From Pseudoxanthomonas sp. 3HH-4 (GTDB lineage: Bacteria > Pseudomonadota > Gammaproteobacteria > Xanthomonadales > Xanthomonadaceae): a DNA stretch of 64,000 nt. Where the stretch lies: contig NZ_VFPB01000002.1 in NCBI RefSeq assembly GCF_006716465.1, positions 1 through 64,000 on the forward strand, in the 5' to 3' direction. Below are positions 15,721 to 24,581 of this stretch, one piece after another. The notes under the pieces are model-generated. The model was not told where the DNA came from and searched no databases. It saw nothing but the letters and a program-made list of their open reading frames with translations. Numbering within the stretch: position 1 is the stretch's first letter; each line of letters opens with the position of its first letter. A program made the translations under genes and the position numbers.

Positions 15721-17985
15721 TCATGCCAGCCGGTCGGCCGCCGCGACGATGTCCTCGTCGCCCGGCAGCACCAGGAACGCCGCACCCGCCAGCGGGGTAT
15801 AGGTGTCGGCACCGACCACGCGTTCAAAGGGCCGCGCACGGTAGCCCGCTTCCGCGATCGCGGTGATGATGCCTTCGCCCACGCCGGCGGCATGGCGGCC
15901 CTCGTCGACGACCAGGATGCGCTTGGCCGATGCCGCCTGCCTGGCGATGAACGCCTCGTTGAGCGGCACCAGCCAGCGCAGATCGACCACGCGCACCTTC
16001 CAACCATGCTTCTTCTCGATGCTGCGCGCAGCACGCAGGCTCATCGGCACGCCGTTGCCGTAGGTGAAGATGACCAGATCCTCCGCGTCCTCGCCATACA
16101 CGCGGCCTTCGCCCAGCGACATCGCTTCGTCCTGCGCGGGATACGGGAACAGCCACTGGCCATCGCCTGCTTCGTGCAAGTCCTTGGTCATGTACAGCGC
16201 GATGGGCTCCAGGAACACCGTCACGCGGCCGTCCACCTTCGCCAGCGCCGCCAGCGTGCGCAGCATGGTGGCCGCATCGTCGCCACGCGACGGACAGCCC
16301 ACGACGAGGCCCGGGATGTCGCGCAGCGCGGTGATCGAGTTGTCGTTGTGGAAGTGGCCGCCGAAGCCGCGCTGGTAGCCGAGGCCGGCGATCCGCACCA
16401 CCATCGGGTTGCGGTACTGGTTGTTGCTGAAGAACTGCAGGCTGGCGGCCTCACCGCGGATCTGGTCGCAGGCGTTGTGGAAGTACGCCAGGTACTGTAT
16501 TTCCGGGATCGGCAGCATGCCCAGGTTCGCATAGCCCTGTGCCAGGCCGAGGATCATGGTCTCGTCCAGCAGCGTATTGAACACGCGCGTGCCCTTGAAC
16601 GCCTTCTGCAGCCCCTTGGTCACCGTGTAGACGCCCCCCTTCTGCGCAACGTCCTCGCCGAACAGCAGGGTCTCCGGATACTTGCAGAACAGGTCGTGCA
16701 ATGCGTTGTTGATCTGGATGGCCAGGTGGCGCGGGGGCAGCTTCTCCGGCAGCTTGTCTTCGCTGCCGAATGCCGCAACGCGCTTGTCGTGTGGCGCCGT
16801 GCGCGCCGCCTCCGCCACCACGGCATCGGGCGTATACGGCGCCAGCGGCGCCATCACGTGTTCCAGCGTGGTGATGCGCGGACGACGGTCGGCGTCCTCG
16901 GCTGCGGCGAAACAGCGCTTCCGCGTGGCTTCATACAGGCCGAGCAGCGCGTCCTTGGACACGAGTCCGGATTCCAGCGCGATCGCCGCCGAACGCAGCA
17001 GCGGATCGGTCGCCTCGACCGCGCACAATTCTTCCAGCGGGCGCCATTCGATCTCGAAGTCGGTACCCGCGTGGCCCATGATCCGCGTGGTGCGCAGGTG
17101 CAGGAAGGTCGGTCGGCGCGTACGCCGGCAGTGATCCACCGCCGCCTGCACCTGCCCGTAGCCGGTCGCCAGGTCGAGGCCATCGGCGTGGAAGTAGTCC
17201 AGGTCCTTGCGATCACGGAAATTGCGGCCGATCCAGCCGTCCGGCGTCTTCACCGAGATGCCGATGCCGTTGTCTTCGCAGACGAACAGCACCGGCGCTG
17301 GCAGCTTCTGGTACGCGGTCCACGCTGCCGCATTGAACGCGGTCTGCGCGGTGGCATGGTTGCTGGAGGCATCGCCGAACGAGCAGATCGCGATGCTGTC
17401 GTCTGGAATAGGCAGCGCATGGCCGATGCGGCGCGCCTGCTCGATCGCCACCGCCGAGCCCAACGCCTTGGGCAAGTGCGAGGCGATGGTCGAGGTCTGC
17501 GGCAACACCCACAACGGCTTGCTGCCCCACACCTTGTGACGACCACCAGAGGCAGGATCGTCCGCGCTCGCGGCGAAGCTGAGCGCGGAATCCATCACCG
17601 GGTCCATGCCCGGCAGCTTGCGGAAGCGTTCCGCCATGAAACCGCCGCTGCGGTAGTGCAGGAAGGCGGGGTCAGTATGGCGCGTCAACCGCGCGACCAT
17701 CGCATTTCCCTCGTGCCCGGAGCTGCCGATGGTGTAGAAGACTTTGTTCTGCACGCGCAGTACGCGTGCCATCAGGTCGAGGTGCCGCGAGATCAGCTGG
17801 GATTCCAGCAGCTCGATGAAGCCTTTCGCATCCAGCATGCTGCCGGGGAGTACCGCGTCGCCGGCCGCCGGCTTCGCGCCGACATGCCCACTCCAGTCCT
17901 TCACGAACTCGATGAAGTTCTGGTCACAGATCTCGGCACGGTTGAGGCCCTTCATGCGGGCCGGAATCGGATGATGTGCAGTCAT
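15721..17985 (-). CDS. Fused 2-oxoacid (branched-chain) dehydrogenase E1, alpha+beta
   Basis: 754 aa. The N-terminal half (about 1-390) is the E1 alpha domain with the TPP motif GDASSNHATAQTAFNAAAW continuing to CEDNGIGIS. The C-terminal half (about 410-754) is the E1 beta, transketolase-like part with LLFGEDVAQKGGVYTVTKGL and a transketolase C-terminal domain (VVDLRWLVPLNEAF). The split alpha and beta chains of branched-chain E1 are joined here in one polypeptide. Likely substrate is 2-oxoisovalerate or a related 2-oxoacid. No E2 or E3 gene is adjacent, so these must be elsewhere if it acts in a complex. Confidence 0.88.
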   Translation of the reverse strand: MTAHHPIPARMKGLNRAEICDQNFIEFVKDWSGHVGAKPAAGDAVLPGSMLDAKGFIELLESQLISRHLDLMARVLRVQNKVFYTIGSSGHEGNAMVARLTRHTDPAFLHYRSGGFMAERFRKLPGMDPVMDSALSFAASADDPASGGRHKVWGSKPLWVLPQTSTIASHLPKALGSAVAIEQARRIGHALPIPDDSIAICSFGDASSNHATAQTAFNAAAWTAYQKLPAPVLFVCEDNGIGISVKTPDGWIGRNFRDRKDLDYFHADGLDLATGYGQVQAAVDHCRRTRRPTFLHLRTTRIMGHAGTDFEIEWRPLEELCAVEATDPLLRSAAIALESGLVSKDALLGLYEATRKRCFAAAEDADRRPRITTLEHVMAPLAPYTPDAVVAEAARTAPHDKRVAAFGSEDKLPEKLPPRHLAIQINNALHDLFCKYPETLLFGEDVAQKGGVYTVTKGLQKAFKGTRVFNTLLDETMILGLAQGYANLGMLPIPEIQYLAYFHNACDQIRGEAASLQFFSNNQYRNPMVVRIAGLGYQRGFGGHFHNDNSITALRDIPGLVVGCPSRGDDAATMLRTLAALAKVDGRVTVFLEPIALYMTKDLHEAGDGQWLFPYPAQDEAMSLGEGRVYGEDAEDLVIFTYGNGVPMSLRAARSIEKKHGWKVRVVDLRWLVPLNEAFIARQAASAKRILVVDEGRHAAGVGEGIITAIAEAGYRARPFERVVGADTYTPLAGAAFLVLPGDEDIVAAADRLA

Positions 17986-17999
17986 GTGCTCGCTCAGGA

Positions 18000-18650
18000 T
18001 CAGGAGGACGCCAGGCGCGCTGCGACGTCATCGCTCACGCCCGGCATGGAAACGAAGCCTGGCGTGGCGCGCATGCGCGCCAGCCAGTCGGTGATGCGCG
18101 GGTATGCGGACAGATCGAAACCGCCATCCCCCGCACAGTGGGTGTACGCGAACAGCGCGATGTCGGCCACGCCATATGCGGGACCCGTGAACCATGCTGC
18201 CCGTTCGAGATGCTTCTCCATCACAGCCAGCGCCTGTGCGCCCCGCTCGTGCAGGCGCGGCAGGTCGGCGCGACGCGGCGAGTCCAGCGGTGTCCAGCCG
18301 CGGATGAAGCGCGCCACCGCGATGTAAGGCTCGTGGCTGTATTGTTCGAAGAACAGCCAGCTCAGCGCCTGCGCACGCTGCCAGGCATCGGCCGGCAGGT
18401 ACGTGCTGCCCTCCGCCAGCCAGCAGAGGATGGCGTTCGACTCCACCAGGACCGCACCATCGGCGCGCTCCAGCATCGGCACCTTGCCGTTCGGGTTCTT
18501 CGCCAGGTACGCGGGCGTGCGGGTGCCGCCGTTGGCGCTGTCGACCTCGATCCACGTGTATGGCCGGCCAAGCTGTTCGAGCAGCAGGCGCACCTTGTGG
18601 CAGTTGCCCGAGGTGGACATGCCGTGGACGGTGACGGACTCAGGCGACAT
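18000..18650 (-). CDS. Glutathione S-transferase family protein
   Basis: 216 aa. Thioredoxin-like N-terminal domain (SVTVHGMSTSGNCHKVRLLLEQLG) with a possible catalytic Ser, the cis-Pro/GSH motif GKVPMLE, and an all-helical C-terminal domain with AYGVADIALFAY. It starts 14 bp upstream of the E1 stop-side spacer and overlaps the neighbouring upstream gene by 11 bp, suggesting one operon. Substrate unknown. Confidence 0.9.
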   Translation of the reverse strand: MSPESVTVHGMSTSGNCHKVRLLLEQLGRPYTWIEVDSANGGTRTPAYLAKNPNGKVPMLERADGAVLVESNAILCWLAEGSTYLPADAWQRAQALSWLFFEQYSHEPYIAVARFIRGWTPLDSPRRADLPRLHERGAQALAVMEKHLERAAWFTGPAYGVADIALFAYTHCAGDGGFDLSAYPRITDWLARMRATPGFVSMPGVSDDVAARLASS

Positions 18651-19128
18651 GCGGATGCTCCGGCGGGACGGGAATGCGGGCGGCCTTGTCGAGATCCTTC
18701 CCGCGACCGAACGCGAGCAGGATGCGGCGTTGTTCTTCCAGCATCGGGAGGCGCACGGCGATCCCTGCGATGTCGATGCGCATGTCGTCGTGCACCCGCA
18801 CCGCCTGCCATCCCGCCTCCGTCATCAGCTCCAGACCACCCATGACTTCCACGGGCATCGGCAGGTGCACGAAACGCGCGAAGGTGGAACGGAAGCGGGT
18901 TTCGTCCGCGGGGCGGTAGGTCGTATCGACATACTGTTTCCAGGCCTCGCGCAATCGCAGCGCATCCTGCCGGCTGCAGAGCACATCGATGTCCTGCGGC
19001 ACGATGCCGGGAACGCCGGCCAGCACCATCGCCGCGCTTCCGATGATCCACCACGGATCGCAGAACATCCGCGCCATCTGCGGCAAGGCATCGTGCAAGC
19101 CTGCGTGCAGCGCGGACGTTGGGGTCAC
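18640..19128 (-). CDS. Nucleotidyltransferase-fold protein, uncharacterised
   Basis: About 162 aa from GTG 19128. The pattern IIGSAAMVLAGV followed by PQDIDVLCS (a Gly-Ser then Asp-x-Asp arrangement) resembles a minimal nucleotidyltransferase core such as those in AbiEii-like or uncharacterised enzymes. GTG 19128 is preferred because it overlaps the preceding GNAT stop as GTGA; an ATG at 19176 gives 178 aa but overlaps the GNAT gene by 52 bp. Role unknown. Confidence 0.7.
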   Translation of the reverse strand: MTPTSALHAGLHDALPQMARMFCDPWWIIGSAAMVLAGVPGIVPQDIDVLCSRQDALRLREAWKQYVDTTYRPADETRFRSTFARFVHLPMPVEVMGGLELMTEAGWQAVRVHDDMRIDIAGIAVRLPMLEEQRRILLAFGRGKDLDKAARIPVPPEHPHVA

Positions 19129-19676
19129 GGTAGGGCCGACCTGCGGGCCTGCCACTGCGCTCGCGCCTGACCCCATACCTCGACCGGTTTCTCATGGTGC
19201 GGTTCGGGCAGGCGATCCATGCGCAGGTAGGTCGATCCGATCTTGGCGGCTACCGTCTTGGAATTGGCGTTGACCGGATCGATGGTGTGGATCACCTCGT
19301 CCCAACCCAGGTGTTCGAACGCCCAGTCGATGCTGGCCGCGGCCGCTTCCGGCGCATAACCGCGACCCCAGGCTTCCCGCGCGATGCTCCAGCCGACCTC
19401 GGTACCCGGCCAGCCTTCAGGCTGCCATGGCCCTATCCGGCCAACCCAGCGACCCGTCGCCTTCTCGATCACCGAGAACATCCCGAACCCCTGCAGGTGC
19501 CAGCTGCCCAATGTGGCCGCGAGGCTTCGCCACGCGGGCGACCGTGCCTGCGTGCCACCTATGAAACGCGTGGCTTCCTCATCGGCGCCGAACGCCGCCC
19601 AGGCTTCGTAGTCCTCCCGCCGCGGCAGCCGCAGCAACAGGCGCGGAGTTTCAAGCTGGAGATTGGAAAGGTCCAT
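19125..19676 (-). CDS. GNAT family N-acetyltransferase
   Basis: 183 aa. RimJ/RimL-type layout: LETPRLLLRLPRREDY near the N-terminus, VGRIGPWQPEGWPGTEVGW, then the acetyl-CoA loop WGRGYAPEAAAASIDWAF, and VNANSKTVAAKIG. It likely acetylates an amine on a small molecule or protein. ATG 19676 (MDLSNLQLETPR) chosen. Coupled to the downstream nucleotidyltransferase-like gene by a GTGA overlap. Confidence 0.9.
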   Translation of the reverse strand: MDLSNLQLETPRLLLRLPRREDYEAWAAFGADEEATRFIGGTQARSPAWRSLAATLGSWHLQGFGMFSVIEKATGRWVGRIGPWQPEGWPGTEVGWSIAREAWGRGYAPEAAAASIDWAFEHLGWDEVIHTIDPVNANSKTVAAKIGSTYLRMDRLPEPHHEKPVEVWGQARAQWQARRSALP

Positions 19677-19751
19677 CGACGCCACACCATCCCACCAGAA
19701 AACCGGACACAACGAGCAGCGACGCTCGACTTCCCTGCACCCATGCCAGCG

Positions 19752-20915
19752 TCAGAACGCGTTGATGCCCGTCAGCTCACGACCGATCACCAGCTGATGC
19801 ACGGTTTCCGTGCCTTCGTAAGTGATCACCGATTCCAGGTTCAGCGCATGACGGATCGCGGCATGCTCGGTGGTGATCCCGGCGCCGCCGAGCAGGTCGC
19901 GGCACTCTCGCGCGATGTCGATGGCCATGCGGCAGTTGTTCCACTTCGCCAGCGACACCTGCGACGGCTGCATGGTGCCGGCATCCTTCAGACGGCCCAG
20001 TTGCAGCGACAGCAGCTGCGCCAAGGTGATGCGGCGGGCCATTTCGGCCATCTTGATCTGCGCGCTCTGGGTGGCGGCCACCGGGCGGTCGAACAGGATG
20101 CGCTCCTTGGTGTAGCCCAACACCTCATCGAGGCAGGCGATAGCCGCGCCGATCGGACCCCAGGTGATGCCGTAGCGCGCCTGCGTCAGGCAACCCAGCG
20201 GTCCTTTCAGGCCCTTGACGTTGGGCAGGCGGCTGCTGTCGGGCAGGCGCACGTTGTCGAAGAACAGCGCGCTGGTCACCGATGCCCGCAGACTCATCTT
20301 GTGCTTGATCTCCTGGGCGGTGAAACCGGGCGTGCCCTTCTCGATCAGGAAGCCCTGGATGCCCTCGTCGGTCTGCGCCCAGACAATGGCGATGTCGGCC
20401 AGGTTGCCGTTGGTGATCCACATCTTGGAGCCATTGATCACCCAGTCGTCGCCATCGCGGCGCGCCGTGGTCTTCATGTTGGCCGGGTCGGAGCCGCCGT
20501 GCGGCTCGGTCAGGCCGAAGCATCCGATGACTTTGCCGGCGGCCATGTCCGGCAGCCAGCGCTGGCGCTGTTCCTCACTGCCGTAGGCGTAGATGGGATA
20601 CATGCACAATGAGGACTGCACACTAACGAAGCTGCGGATGCCACTGTCGCCGCGCTCCAGTTCCTGGCAGATCAGGCCGTAGCTGACCGCGTTGAGGCCG
20701 GCGCAGCCGTACTTCTCCGGCAGTGAAGAGCCCAGCAAGCCGAGTTCGGCGATCTCGGGCACCAGTTCCTTCGGGAACCGGCCCTGGTCGAAGGCATCGC
20801 CGATGATCGGGCGCACCCGTTCGTCGGTGAAGCGAGCCACCGCATCCTGCACGGCACGCTCTTCTTCGCTCAGCAGGGAACGGACATCGAACAGGTCGTA
20901 CGGGTTCAGAGCCAT
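19752..20915 (-). CDS. gcdH: Glutaryl-CoA dehydrogenase (acyl-CoA dehydrogenase family)
   Basis: 387 aa. Full acyl-CoA dehydrogenase domain set: helical N-domain, FAD-binding FGLTEPHGGSDPANM and WITNGNLADI, and C-domain ending TYEGTETVHQLVIGRELTG, where the catalytic Glu is typical of glutaryl-CoA dehydrogenases. Converts glutaryl-CoA to crotonyl-CoA in lysine, tryptophan and aromatic breakdown. Monocistronic by context. Confidence 0.9.
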   Translation of the reverse strand: MALNPYDLFDVRSLLSEEERAVQDAVARFTDERVRPIIGDAFDQGRFPKELVPEIAELGLLGSSLPEKYGCAGLNAVSYGLICQELERGDSGIRSFVSVQSSLCMYPIYAYGSEEQRQRWLPDMAAGKVIGCFGLTEPHGGSDPANMKTTARRDGDDWVINGSKMWITNGNLADIAIVWAQTDEGIQGFLIEKGTPGFTAQEIKHKMSLRASVTSALFFDNVRLPDSSRLPNVKGLKGPLGCLTQARYGITWGPIGAAIACLDEVLGYTKERILFDRPVAATQSAQIKMAEMARRITLAQLLSLQLGRLKDAGTMQPSQVSLAKWNNCRMAIDIARECRDLLGGAGITTEHAAIRHALNLESVITYEGTETVHQLVIGRELTGINAF

Positions 20916-20991
20916 CGTGCTTCAACCGGCGTTTGAGGTATCCGGCGATTGTATGCGGTGGCCCCCGCGCCGGTAAGCGCCAGTCCGCAAA

Positions 20992-21020
20992 GCGAAGGCC
21001 GGCGAAACGCCGGCCTTCGC
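20992..21020 (-). terminator. Hairpin terminator after the glycine-zipper gene
   Basis: Perfect 12-bp stem GCGAAGGCCGGC / GCCGGCCTTCGC around GAAAC. Read on the minus strand it follows the gene ending at 21064 and is followed by a short TTTG run, so it may end that transcript. Confidence 0.6.
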
Positions 21021-21063
21021 GGGGTGCCACGTTGAAATGCAGGCCCCGGCGGGGGGCCCGGGT

Positions 21064-21879
21064 TCAGCCCTGCTCGGGCGTGTCCACGCTGGCGGTCTGG
21101 GTCACCACCTGACCATCGATCACCGGCAGGCGCTCGCCCGGCTTCTGGTCCATCCGAATGGTCTTGTCCTGTCCATCGAAGCGGTAGGTCACGTCATAAC
21201 CGATGACCTTGTCGGTGGTGCCCATGGCGATACGGGTACCCGGCTTGCTGTCCATGCGCATGGTGCCGGTGGTGCCATCCGGATTGCGGTAGGTCACGTT
21301 GTAGCCGGTCACGCGCGAGGACTCGGAGGTCGCATTCTCGGTGTGGCACTGCCGCTCGGTGCGGCTGACGACCTTGCCACCCACGTGGCGCTTGTCCACC
21401 TGGTTGCCGATGGCGCCGCCAGCGACGGCGCCCGCGACGGTGGCGGCCTTCTTGCCGCTGCCACTGCCCACCTGGTTGCCCAGCAGACCGCCGATCACCG
21501 CGCCGGCCACCGTGCCGCCGACATTGCCGTCGCGCTCAGGCGCACGCTCCTGCACCACCACGTCCTCGCAGACTTCCCGCGGCGTGCTGGTGGTGGTGGT
21601 CTCGCGCACGGGCTCGGTTCCGATCACCGTGGCGTACAGCTTCTCCGAACTGGTCACCGGATCGGTCTTCACCACGGTGGCGTACTGAAGCGTGCCCATC
21701 GGGATTTCGTTGTCGGTCGCCGCCGCATCGTCGGCGATCAGCGCGCCATCTGCAGTTGTCGCCAGCTCCTCCTGGCCGGCAGCGCCCTTTTCGCCCCCCT
21801 TGAGGAAGGCAGCCGTGGCCACGGCACCCACCAGCAGCGCGCCGACGGCGACCAGAATCGTTGTTGTATTGCTCTTCAT
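21064..21879 (-). CDS. Glycine-zipper 2TM domain envelope protein
   Basis: 271 aa. A single N-terminal transmembrane helix (TTTILVAVGALLVGAVATAAF) acts as anchor or signal. The middle holds a glycine-zipper pair (GTVAGAVIGGLLGNQVGSG; ATVAGAVAGGAIGNQV), as in SlyB/Rick_17kDa-type envelope proteins. The C-terminal part has two related segments (VTGYNVTYRNPDG..., VIGYDVTYRFDG...) that look like an internal duplication. ATG 21879 is preferred for its GGAG ribosome-binding site upstream. Confidence 0.85.
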   Translation of the reverse strand: MKSNTTTILVAVGALLVGAVATAAFLKGGEKGAAGQEELATTADGALIADDAAATDNEIPMGTLQYATVVKTDPVTSSEKLYATVIGTEPVRETTTTSTPREVCEDVVVQERAPERDGNVGGTVAGAVIGGLLGNQVGSGSGKKAATVAGAVAGGAIGNQVDKRHVGGKVVSRTERQCHTENATSESSRVTGYNVTYRNPDGTTGTMRMDSKPGTRIAMGTTDKVIGYDVTYRFDGQDKTIRMDQKPGERLPVIDGQVVTQTASVDTPEQG

Positions 21880-22053
21880 CGCTGGCTCCAGGTCGGGCGA
21901 CGCCCGATTCACATTGGCCATCATTGCACCATTGCCAACCTGAACAAAGTACCCGCTCATGGCCACGAAAACCAACGAAAAGTGAACGCTTCCGCCACGC
22001 GCCGATCATGCTAGCGTGATGCCCGTTCCATACTGCCAAGAGCCTTCACCACC

Positions 22054-22272
22054 ATGCCCAATCCCCTGTTGCTGCCCCTGCTCGAGTGGGCGCGAAAGCT
22101 CCGTTACCCCACGCTCTTCAAGATCACCGCTGCGCTCTTCATGGTCACCCTGGTCCTGCCTGATCCGTTTCCGTTCGTCGATGAAATTCTGTTCGGCCTC
22201 GGCACGTTGTTGCTGGCCAACTGGAAACGACGCAAGGACCCGCCAAACACGATCGAACCTTCGAAGCATTGA
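22054..22272 (+). CDS. DUF6116 family small membrane protein
   Basis: 72 aa. Two hydrophobic stretches (LFKITAALFMVTLVLP and FVDEILFGLGTLLLANW) and a basic C-terminus. The MPNPLLLPLLEWARKLRYPT start matches a small conserved protein common in Xanthomonadaceae. Function unknown. It ends just before tatD and is probably co-transcribed with it. Confidence 0.75.
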   Translation: MPNPLLLPLLEWARKLRYPTLFKITAALFMVTLVLPDPFPFVDEILFGLGTLLLANWKRRKDPPNTIEPSKH

Positions 22273-22277
22273 TCGAA

Positions 22278-23054
22278 ATGCTGGTCGACAGCCACAGTCA
22301 TTTCGACGCACCGGAATTCGACCCGGACCGTGAGGCTGCGCTGGCGCGCGCGCGCGCGACGGGCGTCACCCGGCAGATCGTACCCGCGGTGGCGGCGACC
22401 AGTTGGCCCAGGCTACGTGATGTCTGCGGGCGTGATCGGGGCCTGTTCCCGGCCTATGGGCTACATCCGATGTACCTGGCCGAACACCAGCCCGCGCACT
22501 TGGGCGAACTGCGCCGATGGATAGAGCGCGAACGGCCCGTGGCCGTCGGCGAGTGCGGCCTGGACTTCTTCGTGGAAGGCCTCGATGCGGATGATCAGCA
22601 GCGCTACTTCGAAGGGCAGCTGCACCTGGCGCGCGAGTTCGACCTGCCGGTGATCGTGCATGCGCGCCGCGCAGTAGATGCGGTGATCGCGTCGTTCAAA
22701 CGCGTGGGTGGCCTGCGTGGCGTGGTGCACAGCTTTTCAGGCAGCCCGGAACAGGCACGCCAGCTGTGGCAGCTGGGCTTCCTGATCGGACTCGGCGGAC
22801 CGGTAACCTACGAGAGAGCGAATCGCCTGCGCACGCTCGCCCGCTCGATGCCGCTCGATTTCCTGCTGCTGGAAACGGATGCGCCCGACCAGCCCGATGC
22901 GGGCATCCGCGGACAGCGCAACGAACCCGCGCGACTGACGGTAGTCCGCGACGCCATTGCCGGACTGCGTGACATAGCGCCTGATGAGCTTGCGCGCGCC
23001 ACCACGCAGAATGCCGAGCGGTTGTTCGGCCTGCCCGCTGTCGTCCACGACTGA
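22278..23054 (+). CDS. tatD: TatD family hydrolase (metal-dependent DNase)
   Basis: 258 aa from ATG 22278. Metal-binding HSHFD at the N-terminus, GECGLDFF, a His in VIVHARRA, VHSFSG and the ETDAP motif are all present, giving a complete amidohydrolase-type TatD site. Acts as a 3' to 5' exonuclease or related phosphoesterase. A TTG three codons upstream is a possible alternative start. Confidence 0.9.
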   Translation: MLVDSHSHFDAPEFDPDREAALARARATGVTRQIVPAVAATSWPRLRDVCGRDRGLFPAYGLHPMYLAEHQPAHLGELRRWIERERPVAVGECGLDFFVEGLDADDQQRYFEGQLHLAREFDLPVIVHARRAVDAVIASFKRVGGLRGVVHSFSGSPEQARQLWQLGFLIGLGGPVTYERANRLRTLARSMPLDFLLLETDAPDQPDAGIRGQRNEPARLTVVRDAIAGLRDIAPDELARATTQNAERLFGLPAVVHD

Positions 23055-23058
23055 ACTT

Positions 23059-24474
23059 TCAGCGCACGACCTGAACGGGATCAGCCGCCGGGGCGGGCGT
23101 CGTCGCGTGATAGGCCTTGACCGCGATCTTCCACGCGTCGCCGTAACGCAGCAGCGTCATGTGGTCCAAGGCCTTCATGTCTGGATAGTCCAGTTCGATC
23201 ACGGCAGTCGCGACGTCACCGGTCACGGTGATCTGGCGGATCCAGCGTTTGCGCATGCCTTCATCTGCCGGCGCGCGGCCGCTGGAAGAAGCCTTGATGT
23301 AGTCCTGCGCCGGCCAGTGCCGATACTGGCCATCCTTGTATCCCACCAGCACGGCATCGTCGGCGAATGCGCGCTGGAAGTGCCGTCGCTGGCCGGTGGC
23401 GTGGCCATCCAGATAGGCCTGCAGCGGCAGCCGCACCGCAGCCACGTCATCGCCGCTGGCATTGCCGACATTGTCCGCACCAACCGCTACGACCACCTTG
23501 CCGCGGGTGGAACCTGCGCGATTGTGCTGCTGGGCCTGGGCGATCTGGTCCAGCGGATACAGGCCATCGACATGGACACCCAACCGGCCTGCCGCAATCA
23601 ACGGCGCCATTCCGTTCAGCCCTGCCTGCACATCCCACGGCGGCGTCGCGGGACAGACGACGCGACCCGGCACGCACAGCGCAGCGGGCACCGGGCCGAC
23701 CAGCGTGACCAGCCGCCCTCCCTCGCGCAGCACCCGGGGTGAGCGCGCCAGCGTATCGCCCCCCACGGTGTCGACCACGATGTCGATATCGTGCACCACC
23801 TCCTCGAAGCGGACGTTGCGATAGTCGATCACGTCATCCGCGCCCAGCGCGCGCAGGTATTCATGATTGCGCGCAGATGCGGTCGCGATGACATATGCCC
23901 CGCGCGCCTTGGCCAGTTGCACGACCATCGAGCCCACGCCGCCAGCGCCGCCGTGCACCAGCACCCTCTCGCCGGGCTGGACGTCCGCGGCGGCGACCAG
24001 ATAGCGCCACGCGGCGACCGCCACGGTCGGGTACGCGGCGGCCTCCTGCATGGTGAAAGCCGGCGGCGCCGGCAGGATGGACGCGACCGGCGCCGACACG
24101 TATTCCGCGTAACTGCCGGAACGCTCGCGCGGATCCACGATGCCGGCGACGCGATCACCACAGGCGAATGCCGTCACGCCTGGCGCGACCGCCACCACCT
24201 CTCCCGCGAAATCGCCACCCGGCGTAGCGGGAAACGGCAGCCGACCCGCTTCCTGCAGTTTCCAGTCGACGGGGTTGATGCTCGCGTAGTGGACGCGCAC
24301 CAGGACATCCCCTGCCTGCAGTGCGGGGACAGGCACGCGCTCCACGCGCAACGATTCGGGGCCGCCGGCCGCGTGGATGCGCGCAGCGCGCATCGCGTCG
24401 GGAACGACCGGACAGGCATGGGCGGCTGCGGCGAAAAGCGGCAGCCCGATCAGCAGCAGAGCGCGGATATGCAT
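23059..24474 (-). CDS. Exported zinc-type alcohol dehydrogenase/quinone reductase fused to NTF2-like domain
   Basis: 471 aa. The N-terminus MHIRALLLIGLPLFAAAAHA is a signal peptide. Residues about 25-340 form an MDR-type NADPH oxidoreductase (INPVDWKLQEAG; VLVHGGAGGVGSMVVQLAKARGA as the nucleotide loop). Residues about 355-465 form an NTF2/lumazine-binding-like domain (VRLPLQAYLDGHATGQRRHF, then DAWKIAVKAYHA). An exported MDR enzyme joined to an NTF2-like domain is unusual. ATG 24474 gives the signal peptide. The cofactor supply outside the cytosol is unclear. Confidence 0.8.
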   Translation of the reverse strand: MHIRALLLIGLPLFAAAAHACPVVPDAMRAARIHAAGGPESLRVERVPVPALQAGDVLVRVHYASINPVDWKLQEAGRLPFPATPGGDFAGEVVAVAPGVTAFACGDRVAGIVDPRERSGSYAEYVSAPVASILPAPPAFTMQEAAAYPTVAVAAWRYLVAAADVQPGERVLVHGGAGGVGSMVVQLAKARGAYVIATASARNHEYLRALGADDVIDYRNVRFEEVVHDIDIVVDTVGGDTLARSPRVLREGGRLVTLVGPVPAALCVPGRVVCPATPPWDVQAGLNGMAPLIAAGRLGVHVDGLYPLDQIAQAQQHNRAGSTRGKVVVAVGADNVGNASGDDVAAVRLPLQAYLDGHATGQRRHFQRAFADDAVLVGYKDGQYRHWPAQDYIKASSSGRAPADEGMRKRWIRQITVTGDVATAVIELDYPDMKALDHMTLLRYGDAWKIAVKAYHATTPAPAADPVQVVR

Positions 24475-24581
24475 GGCCGATGTGATGAAGGAAGGGGCCG
24501 CACTATCCCTTCGCCCCATCGCCCTGCACAGGGGGCGTGCGCCGAAGCGCCGCGCCTATGCGCCAAGGCGAGTCACGTGAC

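Noticed and set aside
15892..18327. 811-codon + strand frame opposite the fused E1 gene
   Set aside because: Arg/His/Gln-rich shadow; the minus strand encodes the full TPP enzyme and GST.
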